Assembly (NCBI GenBank): GCA_910589305.1
Contig: CAJUTV010000001.1
Coordinates: forward strand, 1-61,048
Source: an uncultured Lachnospira sp.
GTDB lineage: Bacteria > Bacillota > Clostridia > Lachnospirales > Lachnospiraceae
Direction: 5' to 3'
Length of the DNA stretch: 61,048 nt
Shown: positions 18,120-26,207 of the stretch, piece after piece
How positions within the stretch are numbered: position 1 is the first letter of the stretch
How the letters are laid out: the number at the start of each line of letters is the position of its first letter
Position numbers and translations under genes: made by a program
The notes under the pieces: model-generated
Told to the model about the DNA's origin: nothing
Databases searched by the model: none
What the model saw: the letters and a program-made list of their open reading frames with translations, nothing else

Positions 18120-18893
18120 TTATTTTTCATTATTATCTTCATGTAATACTTTCACAAACAAATTTTTTATTTCAGCAGTAGTCTCGTATCGATTTTTCTT
18201 AGATTCTTTTTTCTTTTTTACTTTTGAAACTTTTGTGCCCATTCCTGGTCCTTTGTATTCTTTATTCTTGTTAGCTGATATTGTTTGTCTTTGCTTATTA
18301 TTAATGTATTTCAATAACTTATCATTTTTGACGCTAAGTTTACAGCCATATAGAACTTCTTTTTCATTTACATTTACTTTGCGCACAACAATTCCCATTA
18401 GACTAAATGTAATATCCAAATCAATAAACACCAGTCGAACTGGCTCGCCGACAGCCATTTTTACATCTATTGATGTGACAAATGAAAAACCATTTTCACT
18501 GACATCTCTTACAATAACTTCCAACGCTTTTTTATTGATTCCTATCTGTGCCACACCATCATTACCAATATATAGCCGAAAGGCTTCTCTTCGATTGTTT
18601 TCATAACCTTCACTATATGATGTTATCTGATAAAATGCTTGTTCATTTTCCTTGATAATCTTACAAGTAATATTTTTCCATACAATAGGAGCTTTACCTT
18701 CTCGGATAAGCATAAGATGAACTCGGATATGTTCACTCGAAAGATTCAGCATCTTTTTATCAAGATAAATAATATCGACAATCAAATTTTGTCCCCTAAC
18801 ATCAATAATTTTTGATGGCAAATCCATATTTTGTTTTCCAAATACAATCTGTATAATAAGATTGTCTCCTGCTCGTGCCTCTGTAAACGTCAC
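18120..18893 (-). CDS. PilZ domain c-di-GMP-binding protein (YcgR-like)
   Basis: 257 residues. An N-terminal YcgR-type domain (about 1-95) is followed by a PilZ domain with both c-di-GMP motifs: RREAFR at 101-106 and DVSENG at 130-135. The C-terminal tail is Lys-rich. Such proteins link c-di-GMP to flagellar braking or surface behaviour. The GTG start has GGGGG eight bases upstream. It follows yebC on the same strand after a 40-bp gap. Confidence 0.85.
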   Translation of the reverse strand: MTFTEARAGDNLIIQIVFGKQNMDLPSKIIDVRGQNLIVDIIYLDKKMLNLSSEHIRVHLMLIREGKAPIVWKNITCKIIKENEQAFYQITSYSEGYENNRREAFRLYIGNDGVAQIGINKKALEVIVRDVSENGFSFVTSIDVKMAVGEPVRLVFIDLDITFSLMGIVVRKVNVNEKEVLYGCKLSVKNDKLLKYINNKQRQTISANKNKEYKGPGMGTKVSKVKKKKESKKNRYETTAEIKNLFVKVLHEDNNEK

Positions 18894-18933
18894 TTATATA
18901 TCCCCCATCTGCAAAAAATAAACTTATTGTTTA

Positions 18934-19668
18934 CTACTCATTGGGTTCATCCCAATTATGATATACATTTTGTACATCATCTTCATCATCAAGCAATGAT
19001 AAAATTCGATTCATCTTTTTAATATCATCATCTGATGTAAGTTCAACATATGTCTGAGGTATCATTGTTACCTCTGCTGAAGCCATTATCACATTTTCCT
19101 TTGACAGCACATCATGAACAGCTGTAAAATCATCAGGTGAAGTCAACACTTCATAGCAATCGTCTTCCTCGTTAAAATCATCGGCACCTGCCTCCAAAGA
19201 AAGCATCATCAATTCATCTGCATCTTTGTCGCATTCTTCTTTAGAAATAATAATCTGTCCTTTATTGTCAAACATAAAGGAGACACATCCAGGCGTACCG
19301 ACATTTCCACCACCCTTTGTAAAAGCATTTCTAATATTTGAAGCTGCTCTGTTTCTATTATCCGTGAGTGCTTCTACAATAATTGCTGTACCATTTGGTC
19401 CATAGCCTTCATATGTAACAGACTCATAATTTGACATATCACTGCTGGCAGCCTTTTTAATAGCTCGTTCAATGGTGTCATTTGGCATATTAGAAGCCTT
19501 TGCTTTAGCTACTACCTGCCTTAACTTACTGTTATTGTTGACATCAGAACCGCCTTCCTTGACAGCAACCATAATTTCCTTGCCAAGTCTTGTAAATATT
19601 TTTCCTTTTGCAGCATCATTTGCCGCCTTTTTATGCGCTATATTCGCAAATTTTGAATGTCCTGACAT
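18934..19668 (-). CDS. yebC: YebC/PmpR family protein (TACO1-like)
   Basis: 244-residue conserved protein: MSGHSKFANIAHKKAANDAAKG start, FTRLGKEIMVAVKEGG, YEGYGPNGTAIIVEALTDNR and CDKDADELM-type middle. The family was annotated as a transcriptional regulator; more recent work links it to relief of ribosome stalling. GGAGG precedes the ATG closely. Confidence 0.93.
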   Translation of the reverse strand: MSGHSKFANIAHKKAANDAAKGKIFTRLGKEIMVAVKEGGSDVNNNSKLRQVVAKAKASNMPNDTIERAIKKAASSDMSNYESVTYEGYGPNGTAIIVEALTDNRNRAASNIRNAFTKGGGNVGTPGCVSFMFDNKGQIIISKEECDKDADELMMLSLEAGADDFNEEDDCYEVLTSPDDFTAVHDVLSKENVIMASAEVTMIPQTYVELTSDDDIKKMNRILSLLDDEDDVQNVYHNWDEPNE

Positions 19669-19710
19669 AAATCCTCCACATGGTATTTATTTGTTATCAC
19701 TTGTTCCGTC

Positions 19711-19744
19711 AAAATAAGGGCGTTGCTTTGTCTTGCAACAGCCC
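19711..19744 (-). terminator. Terminator after the HIT gene
   Basis: On minus GGGCTGTTGC pairs with GCAACGCCC (one bulge) and is followed by TTATTTT. The outer flanks AATAAGGGCG and CGCCCTTATATT (19812-19823) form a larger inverted repeat of about 105 bp. Confidence 0.65.
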
Positions 19745-19836
19745 CAAACAACGGCTATTACACTTGCAATTGCCTTATATGAAACAGACTACCACACTTT
19801 GTGAGCCGCCCTTATATTAATAAATTCAATTGATAA

Positions 19837-20256
19837 TTACAGATTAGCTTTAATTTTTTCAATCATCTCTTTATATTCTTTGTCTGAAAGATACGTTTTA
19901 TCGGGGTTCATAAGAAATACACCGCCCCACTCATATTCATCTTTATACTTAGGACAAAGATGAAAATGCAGATGATGACCTGTATCGCCATAAGCGCCAT
20001 AATTAACTTTATCTGGATTAAATGCTGTCATAATTGCTCTTGCCACTTTTGCAACATCTTCAAAATAGGCAGCTCTCTCCTGCGCTGTAAGTTCATTCAT
20101 ATCCCCCACATGCTTCTTATGTGCAACAATACATCTTCCAGGATGACTCTGTTCCTTAAAAAGATATACTTTTGATGTAGGCAACTCACATATCTTAATA
20201 CCAAATTTAGCGACTAAATCGCCCTCTACGCAATAAGCACAATTATTATCTATCAT
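19837..20256 (-). CDS. HIT family protein (histidine-triad nucleotide hydrolase/transferase)
   Basis: 139 residues. The HIT motif HLHFHL, with preceding GDTGHH, is near residue 104, and the N-terminal CAYCVEGDL has a metal-binding-like CxxC. Probable nucleotide phosphoramidase or dinucleotide hydrolase; the substrate is unknown. Start: ATG 20256, with GAGGG four bases upstream inside a leader-element copy that begins at the pnp stop codon, so it is probably translated from the pnp transcript. Confidence 0.88.
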   Translation of the reverse strand: MIDNNCAYCVEGDLVAKFGIKICELPTSKVYLFKEQSHPGRCIVAHKKHVGDMNELTAQERAAYFEDVAKVARAIMTAFNPDKVNYGAYGDTGHHLHFHLCPKYKDEYEWGGVFLMNPDKTYLSDKEYKEMIEKIKANL

Positions 20257-20260
20257 TTTT

Positions 20261-20339
20261 CCCTCTTTTCTGCGCTGCTCTTTAAACAATTAACAAAACA
20301 TTCTCAACCGTCTGTGTCAAGCAACGCGCAGACACAAAC
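20261..20339 (-). promoter_or_regulatory. Leader element copy 2 (before HIT gene)
   Basis: On minus S1 = GTTTGTGTC (20339-20331) with GACACAGAC (20318-20310), nine pairs including one G-U. The loop TGCGC-GT-TGCTT can pair with GAGCAGCGCA ending at 20271, just before AGAGGG. It begins immediately after the pnp stop. Confidence 0.75.
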
Positions 20340-22421
20340 TTAACAATCTTTAATTGAAAAACTAATTCTGCCCATCTTATCTTTTCCCATACACTTGCAG
20401 CGCACTTTATCGCCCAATGTAAGGATATCTTCAACATGGTCAATTCGTTCCTTCGCAACTTTAGAAATATGAACCATTCCTTCTTTTCCTGGCGCAAATT
20501 CTATAAATGCACCAAACTCACGAATACTAACGACTTTGCCCTCATAAATTTGACCTTCTTCAAAATCGTTTACTATCGTCTTAATATACTTCATGGCTTT
20601 ATCCATTCCAGCCTGCTCCAATCCGCATATTGACACAAATCCATCATCGGTTATATCAATCTTTACATCACATTCTTCGATAATGGCATTGATAACCTTA
20701 CCGCGCTGTCCAACAACATCACCAATCTTTGTTGGGTCAATGGTTGTCTGAATAATTTTAGGAGCATACTGTCCGACACTGCTGCGAGGCTTGTCTATCG
20801 CAGGCTTCATACAGGTGTCCATAATAAACATTCTTGCCTGTCTTGTTCTTGCAATGGCTTCCTCTACAATTGGTCTTGTCAATCCATGAATTTTAATATC
20901 CATCTGAATCGCTGTAATACCTTCTGTTGTACCAGTCACCTTAAAATCCATATCGCCAAAGAAATCCTCTAAGCCTTGAATATCGGTAAGCACGATATAA
21001 TCATCGTCCGTTTCACCTGTGACAAGTCCGCAAGAGATACCTGCTACCATTCTCTTTATTGGAACGCCTGCTGCCATCAGTGCCATGCAAGATGCACATG
21101 TTGATGCCATCGACGTTGAACCATTGGATTCAAATGTCTCTGATACAGCACGTATCGCATATGGAAAATCCTCCGTTGAAGGAAGCACTGGCATCAACGC
21201 TTTCTCTGCAAGCGCACCATGTCCAATCTCTCTACGTCCCGGTCCTCTTGACGGCTTTGTCTCACCAACCGAATAGGAAGGGAAATTATAATGATGAATA
21301 TAACGCTTTTCTGTTACATTATCATCCAATCCATCCACTTTCTGTGCTTCTGACAATGGCGCTAATGTAACAACATCACATATCTGAGTCTGACCTCTAG
21401 TAAACATCGCTGAACCATGAACTCGAGGTATAATATCCACTTCAGCGGCAAGTGACCTGATTTGCGTAATATCACGTCCATCTGGTCTTTTGTGGTCTTT
21501 AAGAATCATCTTTCTTACGGTTTTCTTTTGATACTGATAGACAGCCTCATCAAGAACGGCAAGCCATTCTTCCTTTTCAGCAAACGCTTCTCTTAACTTT
21601 TCAAGAACAGCATCGATATTTTTTTCTCTAGTCTGTTTATCATCTGTAAATACAGCTGTCTCCATCTCTTGTGGCGTCACGATTTCCTTGATTGCCTCAA
21701 ACATCTCTTGTGGCACCGCACAGCTTACATAAGCATGTTTTTCTTTGCCTACCTCAGCCACAATCTTCTCAATAAACTCAATTACGGTCTGATTGATATC
21801 ATGTGCTAAATAGATGGCTTCTAACATCTTGTCCTCAGGAATCTCATCAGCACCTGCTTCAATCATAATAACCTTTTGCTTTGTGGAAGCTACGGTTAGT
21901 TGAAGTGAACCTTCCTGCCACTGTGTCTGTGACGGATTGACAACAAACGCTCCCTTTATCATACCAATTTGTGTTGTTGCACATGGTCCGTCAAAAGGAA
22001 TATCTGAAATACTTGTTGCCAAAGCAGCGCCAATCATTGCAACAAGTTCTGGTCTACATTCTGTATCGACCGACATAACCATATTGTTTAGCGTTACATC
22101 ATTGCGATAATCTTTTGGAAATAAAGGTCGCATTGGTCTGTCAATAACGCGTGATGTAAGAATCGCATTTTCACTTGCCTTGCCTTCTCTTTTATTAAAT
22201 CCGCCTGGTATCTTTCCAACGGCATACATTTTTTCTTCATACTCAACGCTCAAAGGAAAAAAATCAATCCCTTCTCTTGGCTCTTTAGAAGCTGTTGCTG
22301 TGGAAAGAACAACTGTGTCCCCATAATGCAGCAGTGCTGCGCCATTTGCTTGAGCACATATCCTGCCAACATCAACCCTTAAAGTCCTGCCAGCTAATTC
22401 CATTGTGTATTGCTTATACAT
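20340..22421 (-). CDS. pnp: Polyribonucleotide nucleotidyltransferase (PNPase)
   Basis: 693 residues. Two RNase PH domains flank an alpha-helical linker, then a KH domain (IGDVVGQRGKVINAIIEECD near 560-580) and an S1 domain (GQIYEGKVVSIREFGAFIEF near 625). Catalytic-core segments GRREIGHGALAEKAL and DIQGLEDFFGDMDFKVTGT are intact. It degrades RNA 3'-5' using phosphate. Start: ATG 22421 (MYKQYTMELAG) with GGAGG six bases upstream. It follows rpsO by 76 bp, the common firmicute rpsO-pnp pair. Confidence 0.97.
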   Translation of the reverse strand: MYKQYTMELAGRTLRVDVGRICAQANGAALLHYGDTVVLSTATASKEPREGIDFFPLSVEYEEKMYAVGKIPGGFNKREGKASENAILTSRVIDRPMRPLFPKDYRNDVTLNNMVMSVDTECRPELVAMIGAALATSISDIPFDGPCATTQIGMIKGAFVVNPSQTQWQEGSLQLTVASTKQKVIMIEAGADEIPEDKMLEAIYLAHDINQTVIEFIEKIVAEVGKEKHAYVSCAVPQEMFEAIKEIVTPQEMETAVFTDDKQTREKNIDAVLEKLREAFAEKEEWLAVLDEAVYQYQKKTVRKMILKDHKRPDGRDITQIRSLAAEVDIIPRVHGSAMFTRGQTQICDVVTLAPLSEAQKVDGLDDNVTEKRYIHHYNFPSYSVGETKPSRGPGRREIGHGALAEKALMPVLPSTEDFPYAIRAVSETFESNGSTSMASTCASCMALMAAGVPIKRMVAGISCGLVTGETDDDYIVLTDIQGLEDFFGDMDFKVTGTTEGITAIQMDIKIHGLTRPIVEEAIARTRQARMFIMDTCMKPAIDKPRSSVGQYAPKIIQTTIDPTKIGDVVGQRGKVINAIIEECDVKIDITDDGFVSICGLEQAGMDKAMKYIKTIVNDFEEGQIYEGKVVSIREFGAFIEFAPGKEGMVHISKVAKERIDHVEDILTLGDKVRCKCMGKDKMGRISFSIKDC

Positions 22422-22497
22422 ACTAATCCTCCAATTACATTGCAAATATATTTCCTATAAAGTGAAACAAGGCGGAGTATAAACTCCGCCATAAATA

Positions 22498-22764
22498 TTA
22501 CTTTCTAATACCTAAACGAGCAATAAGACTTCTGTAACCTTCAATATCGTTCTTTTTAAGATACTCAAGTAAAGCTCTTCTTTTACCAACCATCTTTAAA
22601 AGTCCTCTTCTTGAATGATGGTCTTTTTTGTTGACCTTTAAATGCTCTGTCAACTCATTAATTCTCTCTGAAAGAATCGCAATCTGAACCTCTGGGGAAC
22701 CAGTGTCACCAGGCTTTCTGCTGTAAGCAGCAATAATTTCTGATTTTTTTTCTTTCGATATCAT
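22498..22764 (-). CDS. rpsO: 30S ribosomal protein S15
   Basis: 88 residues, full length. S15 binds 16S rRNA early in 30S assembly; typical core VQIAILSERINELTEHLKVN, KKDHHSRRGLLKMVGKRRALLEYLKK. AAGGAGG is seven bases before the ATG. The promoter is at 22850-22878 and a leader hairpin at 22794-22830 may be an S15 autoregulatory site. Confidence 0.98.
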   Translation of the reverse strand: MISKEKKSEIIAAYSRKPGDTGSPEVQIAILSERINELTEHLKVNKKDHHSRRGLLKMVGKRRALLEYLKKNDIEGYRSLIARLGIRK

Positions 22765-22793
22765 CGTAAATCCTCCTTCTTATAAACACCTGC

Positions 22794-22830
22794 CACTAAG
22801 TTTTAGGTCGGAGTGTCCTACAACTGAGTG
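22794..22830 (-). promoter_or_regulatory. rpsO leader hairpin (possible S15 autoregulation)
   Basis: On minus CACTCAGTTGTAGG pairs with CCTAAAACTTAGTG with two mismatches. rpsO mRNA in several bacterial groups is bound by S15 through different leader structures; this one is only a candidate. Confidence 0.5.
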
Positions 22831-22849
22831 ACGGCTCAAATACATGACA

Positions 22850-22878
22850 AGTATATCATACAGTTAAATAATACACAA
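22850..22878 (-). promoter_or_regulatory. rpsO-pnp promoter
   Basis: On minus: TTGTGT, 17 bases, TATACT. It lies in the 226-bp gap after ribF, so rpsO-pnp can be transcribed separately from the rimP-ribF unit. Confidence 0.7.
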
Positions 22879-22990
22879 GTACTCTGTTAAAAAATTTAAA
22901 AATTTAAACAAATTAATCTTTTCAATTTTAGCCATTATGCAAACGTATTTTAAATCATTTATATATCTTTCCATTCAATGATTACAACGC

Positions 22991-23914
22991 TTATAACATA
23001 AACATACTCTTTGCAAATTGTGTATCCTTTTCCATCTGTTTTTTTAAGGCATCCACCGATGCAAATTTCATTTCTGGTCGAATAAAATGTATCAACTGCA
23101 CCTCAATATTCTTACCATATGCATCATCGGAATAATCAAATAAATTTGTCTCAACATTCACCATAAAATCATCACTTACTGTGGGCTTTGTCCCTATATT
23201 TGTAACGCCATAATAATTTTTTTTATCAATTGTTGTCACAGAAACATAAACACCTTTTGGCGGAAGCAATTTACTAATTGGCGGATAGATATTCATCGTA
23301 GGAATATTCATCTGTCTGCCAAACTGTTTGCCGGGACACACCACGCCTGTCACCGAATAGGGTCTGCCAAGCAAAACATTGGCAGTCTCCATATGCCCTA
23401 AACTAAGCTCTTCACGAACATACGTACTACTTATATCACGGTCTTGAAAACGCTCTTTTTTTACAATAATCGTCTCATACCCATATTTTTTGCCGCGCAC
23501 ACGGAGTAAATCCACATTGCCAGCACGTCCCCTGCCAAAGCAAAAATCAGGTCCAACAACAATCACTTTTGCGCGAAGCTTCTCCACAATAATATCTTTA
23601 ATAAAGTCTTCTGGTTCTGTATTCATAAACTGTTCTGTAAATGGATATTCAATCTCAACATCAAGCCCTATATCTTCAAGAAATTTCCTTCTCTCACTAT
23701 TTGTACTGATAAAATGTTGATTTTTCTGCGGACATATACTGAGTGGTATGCTGTCAAATGTAAATGTAACGGCAAGCAACCCCAATTCTTTTGCCTTTTC
23801 TTTTACAATGGATATCAGTTTTTGATGACCTAGATGTATGCCATCAAACTTGCCCAGTGTCACAGCTGAATTATTTTCCAGTGTAAAATCTTCAACACTA
23901 TGAATATACTTCAT
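22991..23914 (-). CDS. ribF: Bifunctional riboflavin kinase/FAD synthetase
   Basis: 307 residues. The N-terminal FAD synthetase (adenylyltransferase) domain has VTLGKFDGIHLGHQKLI at about 20-36, with ISSTYVREEL near 160. The C-terminal flavokinase domain has VTGVVCPGKQFGRQMNIPTMN and the GVTNIGTKPT motif. It makes FMN and FAD from riboflavin and ATP. Start: ATG 23914 has GAGGTG six bases upstream; an in-frame GTG nine bases earlier overlaps that site. It lies five bases after the truB stop codon. Confidence 0.96.
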   Translation of the reverse strand: MKYIHSVEDFTLENNSAVTLGKFDGIHLGHQKLISIVKEKAKELGLLAVTFTFDSIPLSICPQKNQHFISTNSERRKFLEDIGLDVEIEYPFTEQFMNTEPEDFIKDIIVEKLRAKVIVVGPDFCFGRGRAGNVDLLRVRGKKYGYETIIVKKERFQDRDISSTYVREELSLGHMETANVLLGRPYSVTGVVCPGKQFGRQMNIPTMNIYPPISKLLPPKGVYVSVTTIDKKNYYGVTNIGTKPTVSDDFMVNVETNLFDYSDDAYGKNIEVQLIHFIRPEMKFASVDALKKQMEKDTQFAKSMFML

Positions 23915-23919
23915 TTGCG

Positions 23920-24816
23920 TCACCTCATTTCTTCATCGCTATTATAAAACATTTTTACAACAACAAATCTTCCGTCTACATACTCATAAATTCCTACAAA
24001 TTTGTCCTGTGCATCAAAAACATTATATTTGCCAGTATATTCTCCATCCAATTGAAAACTATTGCCATTGTACAACAGCTTTTCCAAATCTTTTGGAACC
24101 GTCAATTTAGGATAATGAAACAGCTCCCATATAGGATAAATATTGTTTTCAAGCTCCCCTTTTATCATCAATGCTGATATCTGATTTAATGTCAAACTGT
24201 CATCCATTGCAAATTGACCGACTCTGGTTCGTTCCAGTTTAATCATACATGCCCCACACCCAAGTTTACTGCCGATATCGTGACACAGTGTTCTTATATA
24301 GGTGCCTTTTGAACAAGAAACCGTTATCCGCACTGTCTTTTCTTCATCCAAAATATGAATTTCATTGATTTTAATCGCATCAATATGTACGGTTCTTGGC
24401 TCTCTTTCTATTTCTATACCTGCCCTTGCAAGCTCATAAAGCTTTTTGCCATTGTGTTTTAATGCTGAATACATAGGCGGTACTTGCTTATATTCTCCAA
24501 CAAACGAAGTCACTGCATCCATAATTTGACACTCGTCAACATCAACTGCATGTTCTTCTATAATTTTTCCACTGATATCTTGTGTGTCGGTCACTCTTCC
24601 AAGAAGCAGCACAGCCTCGTACGTTTTTGTCCAATCCGTAAGTAACTCGCACAATTTTGTTGCTTTTCCAAGACATACTGGCAGCACACCGACTGCATCT
24701 GGGTCAAGTGTGCCTGTATGACCGATTTTTTTCATATGTAAAATACCCCTTAATTTAGCAACCACATCGTGAGATGTATATCCATGCTCCTTATATACAT
24801 TAATTACACCATCCAT
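23920..24816 (-). CDS. truB: tRNA pseudouridine(55) synthase
   Basis: 298 residues. It forms pseudouridine 55 in the tRNA T-loop. Catalytic region GHTGTLDPDAVGVLPVCLGKATK with the active-site Asp at about residue 38; later VRITVSCSKGTYIRTLCHDIG. It begins three bases after the nrnA stop, so the two are translationally linked. Confidence 0.97.
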   Translation of the reverse strand: MDGVINVYKEHGYTSHDVVAKLRGILHMKKIGHTGTLDPDAVGVLPVCLGKATKLCELLTDWTKTYEAVLLLGRVTDTQDISGKIIEEHAVDVDECQIMDAVTSFVGEYKQVPPMYSALKHNGKKLYELARAGIEIEREPRTVHIDAIKINEIHILDEEKTVRITVSCSKGTYIRTLCHDIGSKLGCGACMIKLERTRVGQFAMDDSLTLNQISALMIKGELENNIYPIWELFHYPKLTVPKDLEKLLYNGNSFQLDGEYTGKYNVFDAQDKFVGIYEYVDGRFVVVKMFYNSDEEMR

Positions 24817-24819
24817 GTG

Positions 24820-25773
24820 TTATAAACCCCATTTATTTTGTTTTTCAATCAATTCTCCAATTGCATTGATAATATGATGTACTTTTCCTACACCCGTAAA
24901 TCCGGCAGCCCTCACATGACCGCCTCCTCCAAAATACATTGCTATCTGTGCAACATCAATGTCTTTTTTTGAGCGCAGACTGACTTTATACTCATTTTCC
25001 CCTGTCTGATACATAAATATGGCAACGTCAACACCATCTGTCAGCCTTAGCTGCTCGACAATACCACCCAGTTCTTTTCCAGTAACGCCGTAAAAGTCAA
25101 GAACTTCCTGTGATATTGCCGAAAAAATACATTTTCCATTGTAAAATATAACACTTTCTAGCAATGCTCTTCCAAGTATCTGATTTTGAATATATGTCTT
25201 TTTGTAAAAACTTTCATCTATAATTTGCGGATAATCAATGCCTTTATCCATAAGCTTGCCTGCTATCTGCATCGTCAAAGCAGAAGTACAACTGTATTTA
25301 AACACGCCTGTATCATGAATAATACCTGTATAAATACATTCTGCAACAGCCTTTGATACCTTTTCTTCATCGAAAAGTTTATAAAGCACTTCACACGTTG
25401 AACTTGCCTGCTCCTCCACAATACTGACATCTGCATAATTCAAATTGCTTATATGATGGTCGATACACACCGTCTTTTTGGCATTGTTAAAACATTTTTC
25501 AAAAGGTTCTATTCTGTCAATTGAACTACAGTCAAGAACAAAAAAAACATCAAATTTTAAATCGGATGGCTTATTTTTTATCTTATCTATATTACAAAGA
25601 AACATAAACTCTTCGCCAACTTCTTCTAAAAACAGGAAAACATCGGCTGACGGCATGTTTTCAGTAAGATAATTGTAAAGCCCTAATGTAGAGCCTATAC
25701 AGTCGCCATCAGGTCTGATGTGTCCTGTTATTCCAATACATTTTTCATTTTCCAACAAATCAGTTAGTTTCAT
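24820..25773 (-). CDS. nrnA: DHH/DHHA1 bifunctional oligoribonuclease/PAP phosphatase (NrnA-like)
   Basis: 317 residues. The N-terminal DHH phosphoesterase domain has GHIRPDGDCIGSTLGL, LDCSSIDRI and CIDHHISN. The C-terminal DHHA1 domain ends with FGGGGHVRAAGF. NrnA removes short RNA oligonucleotides and/or dephosphorylates 3'-phosphoadenosine 5'-phosphate. Start: ATG 25773 has GAGG six bases upstream and lies inside the last codons of rbfA (14-bp overlap). Confidence 0.93.
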   Translation of the reverse strand: MKLTDLLENEKCIGITGHIRPDGDCIGSTLGLYNYLTENMPSADVFLFLEEVGEEFMFLCNIDKIKNKPSDLKFDVFFVLDCSSIDRIEPFEKCFNNAKKTVCIDHHISNLNYADVSIVEEQASSTCEVLYKLFDEEKVSKAVAECIYTGIIHDTGVFKYSCTSALTMQIAGKLMDKGIDYPQIIDESFYKKTYIQNQILGRALLESVIFYNGKCIFSAISQEVLDFYGVTGKELGGIVEQLRLTDGVDVAIFMYQTGENEYKVSLRSKKDIDVAQIAMYFGGGGHVRAAGFTGVGKVHHIINAIGELIEKQNKWGL

Positions 25774-26170
25774 GTATTTCCTCATCCTCTTTTATAAATG
25801 CTTTATGACCTTTATCATCTTTTTCTATCACTTCATCAATTAAATGCGACATATTGACACCATACTCTATCGATTGGTCTAATATAAACTTAATCTCAGG
25901 CGTATTTCTTAAATTCAAATTTTTAGCAAGCTGTCTTCTAATAAAACCTTCCGCGCTCTTAAGTCCTGCTATTGTATCTTTTTGTACCTCCTCATCACCT
26001 AAAACACTGATATATGCTTTACATGTTTTAAGGTCTGGAGCTACCTCAACAGAAACTACTGACGTCATAAGCCCCACTCGTGGGTCTTTTAACTCTCCGC
26101 GAATAATGTTACTAAGTTCTTTTAATACTTCCCCATTAATTCTAGTATTTTTAACACTATTCTTTCTCAT
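25760..26170 (-). CDS. rbfA: Ribosome-binding factor A
   Basis: 136 residues. It is a 30S maturation factor with a KH-like fold; RINGEVLKELSNIIRGELKD, DPRVGLMTSVVSVEVAPDL and LRNTPEIKFILDQSIEYGV match the family. It has an extended acidic C-terminus. It is located between infB and nrnA as in other firmicutes. The Shine-Dalgarno is weak (no clear AGGAGG). Confidence 0.95.
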   Translation of the reverse strand: MRKNSVKNTRINGEVLKELSNIIRGELKDPRVGLMTSVVSVEVAPDLKTCKAYISVLGDEEVQKDTIAGLKSAEGFIRRQLAKNLNLRNTPEIKFILDQSIEYGVNMSHLIDEVIEKDDKGHKAFIKEDEEIHETN

Positions 26171-26207
26171 TATCCATTAACCATGCCTTTCCCATTTTAA
26201 CCTCTTA

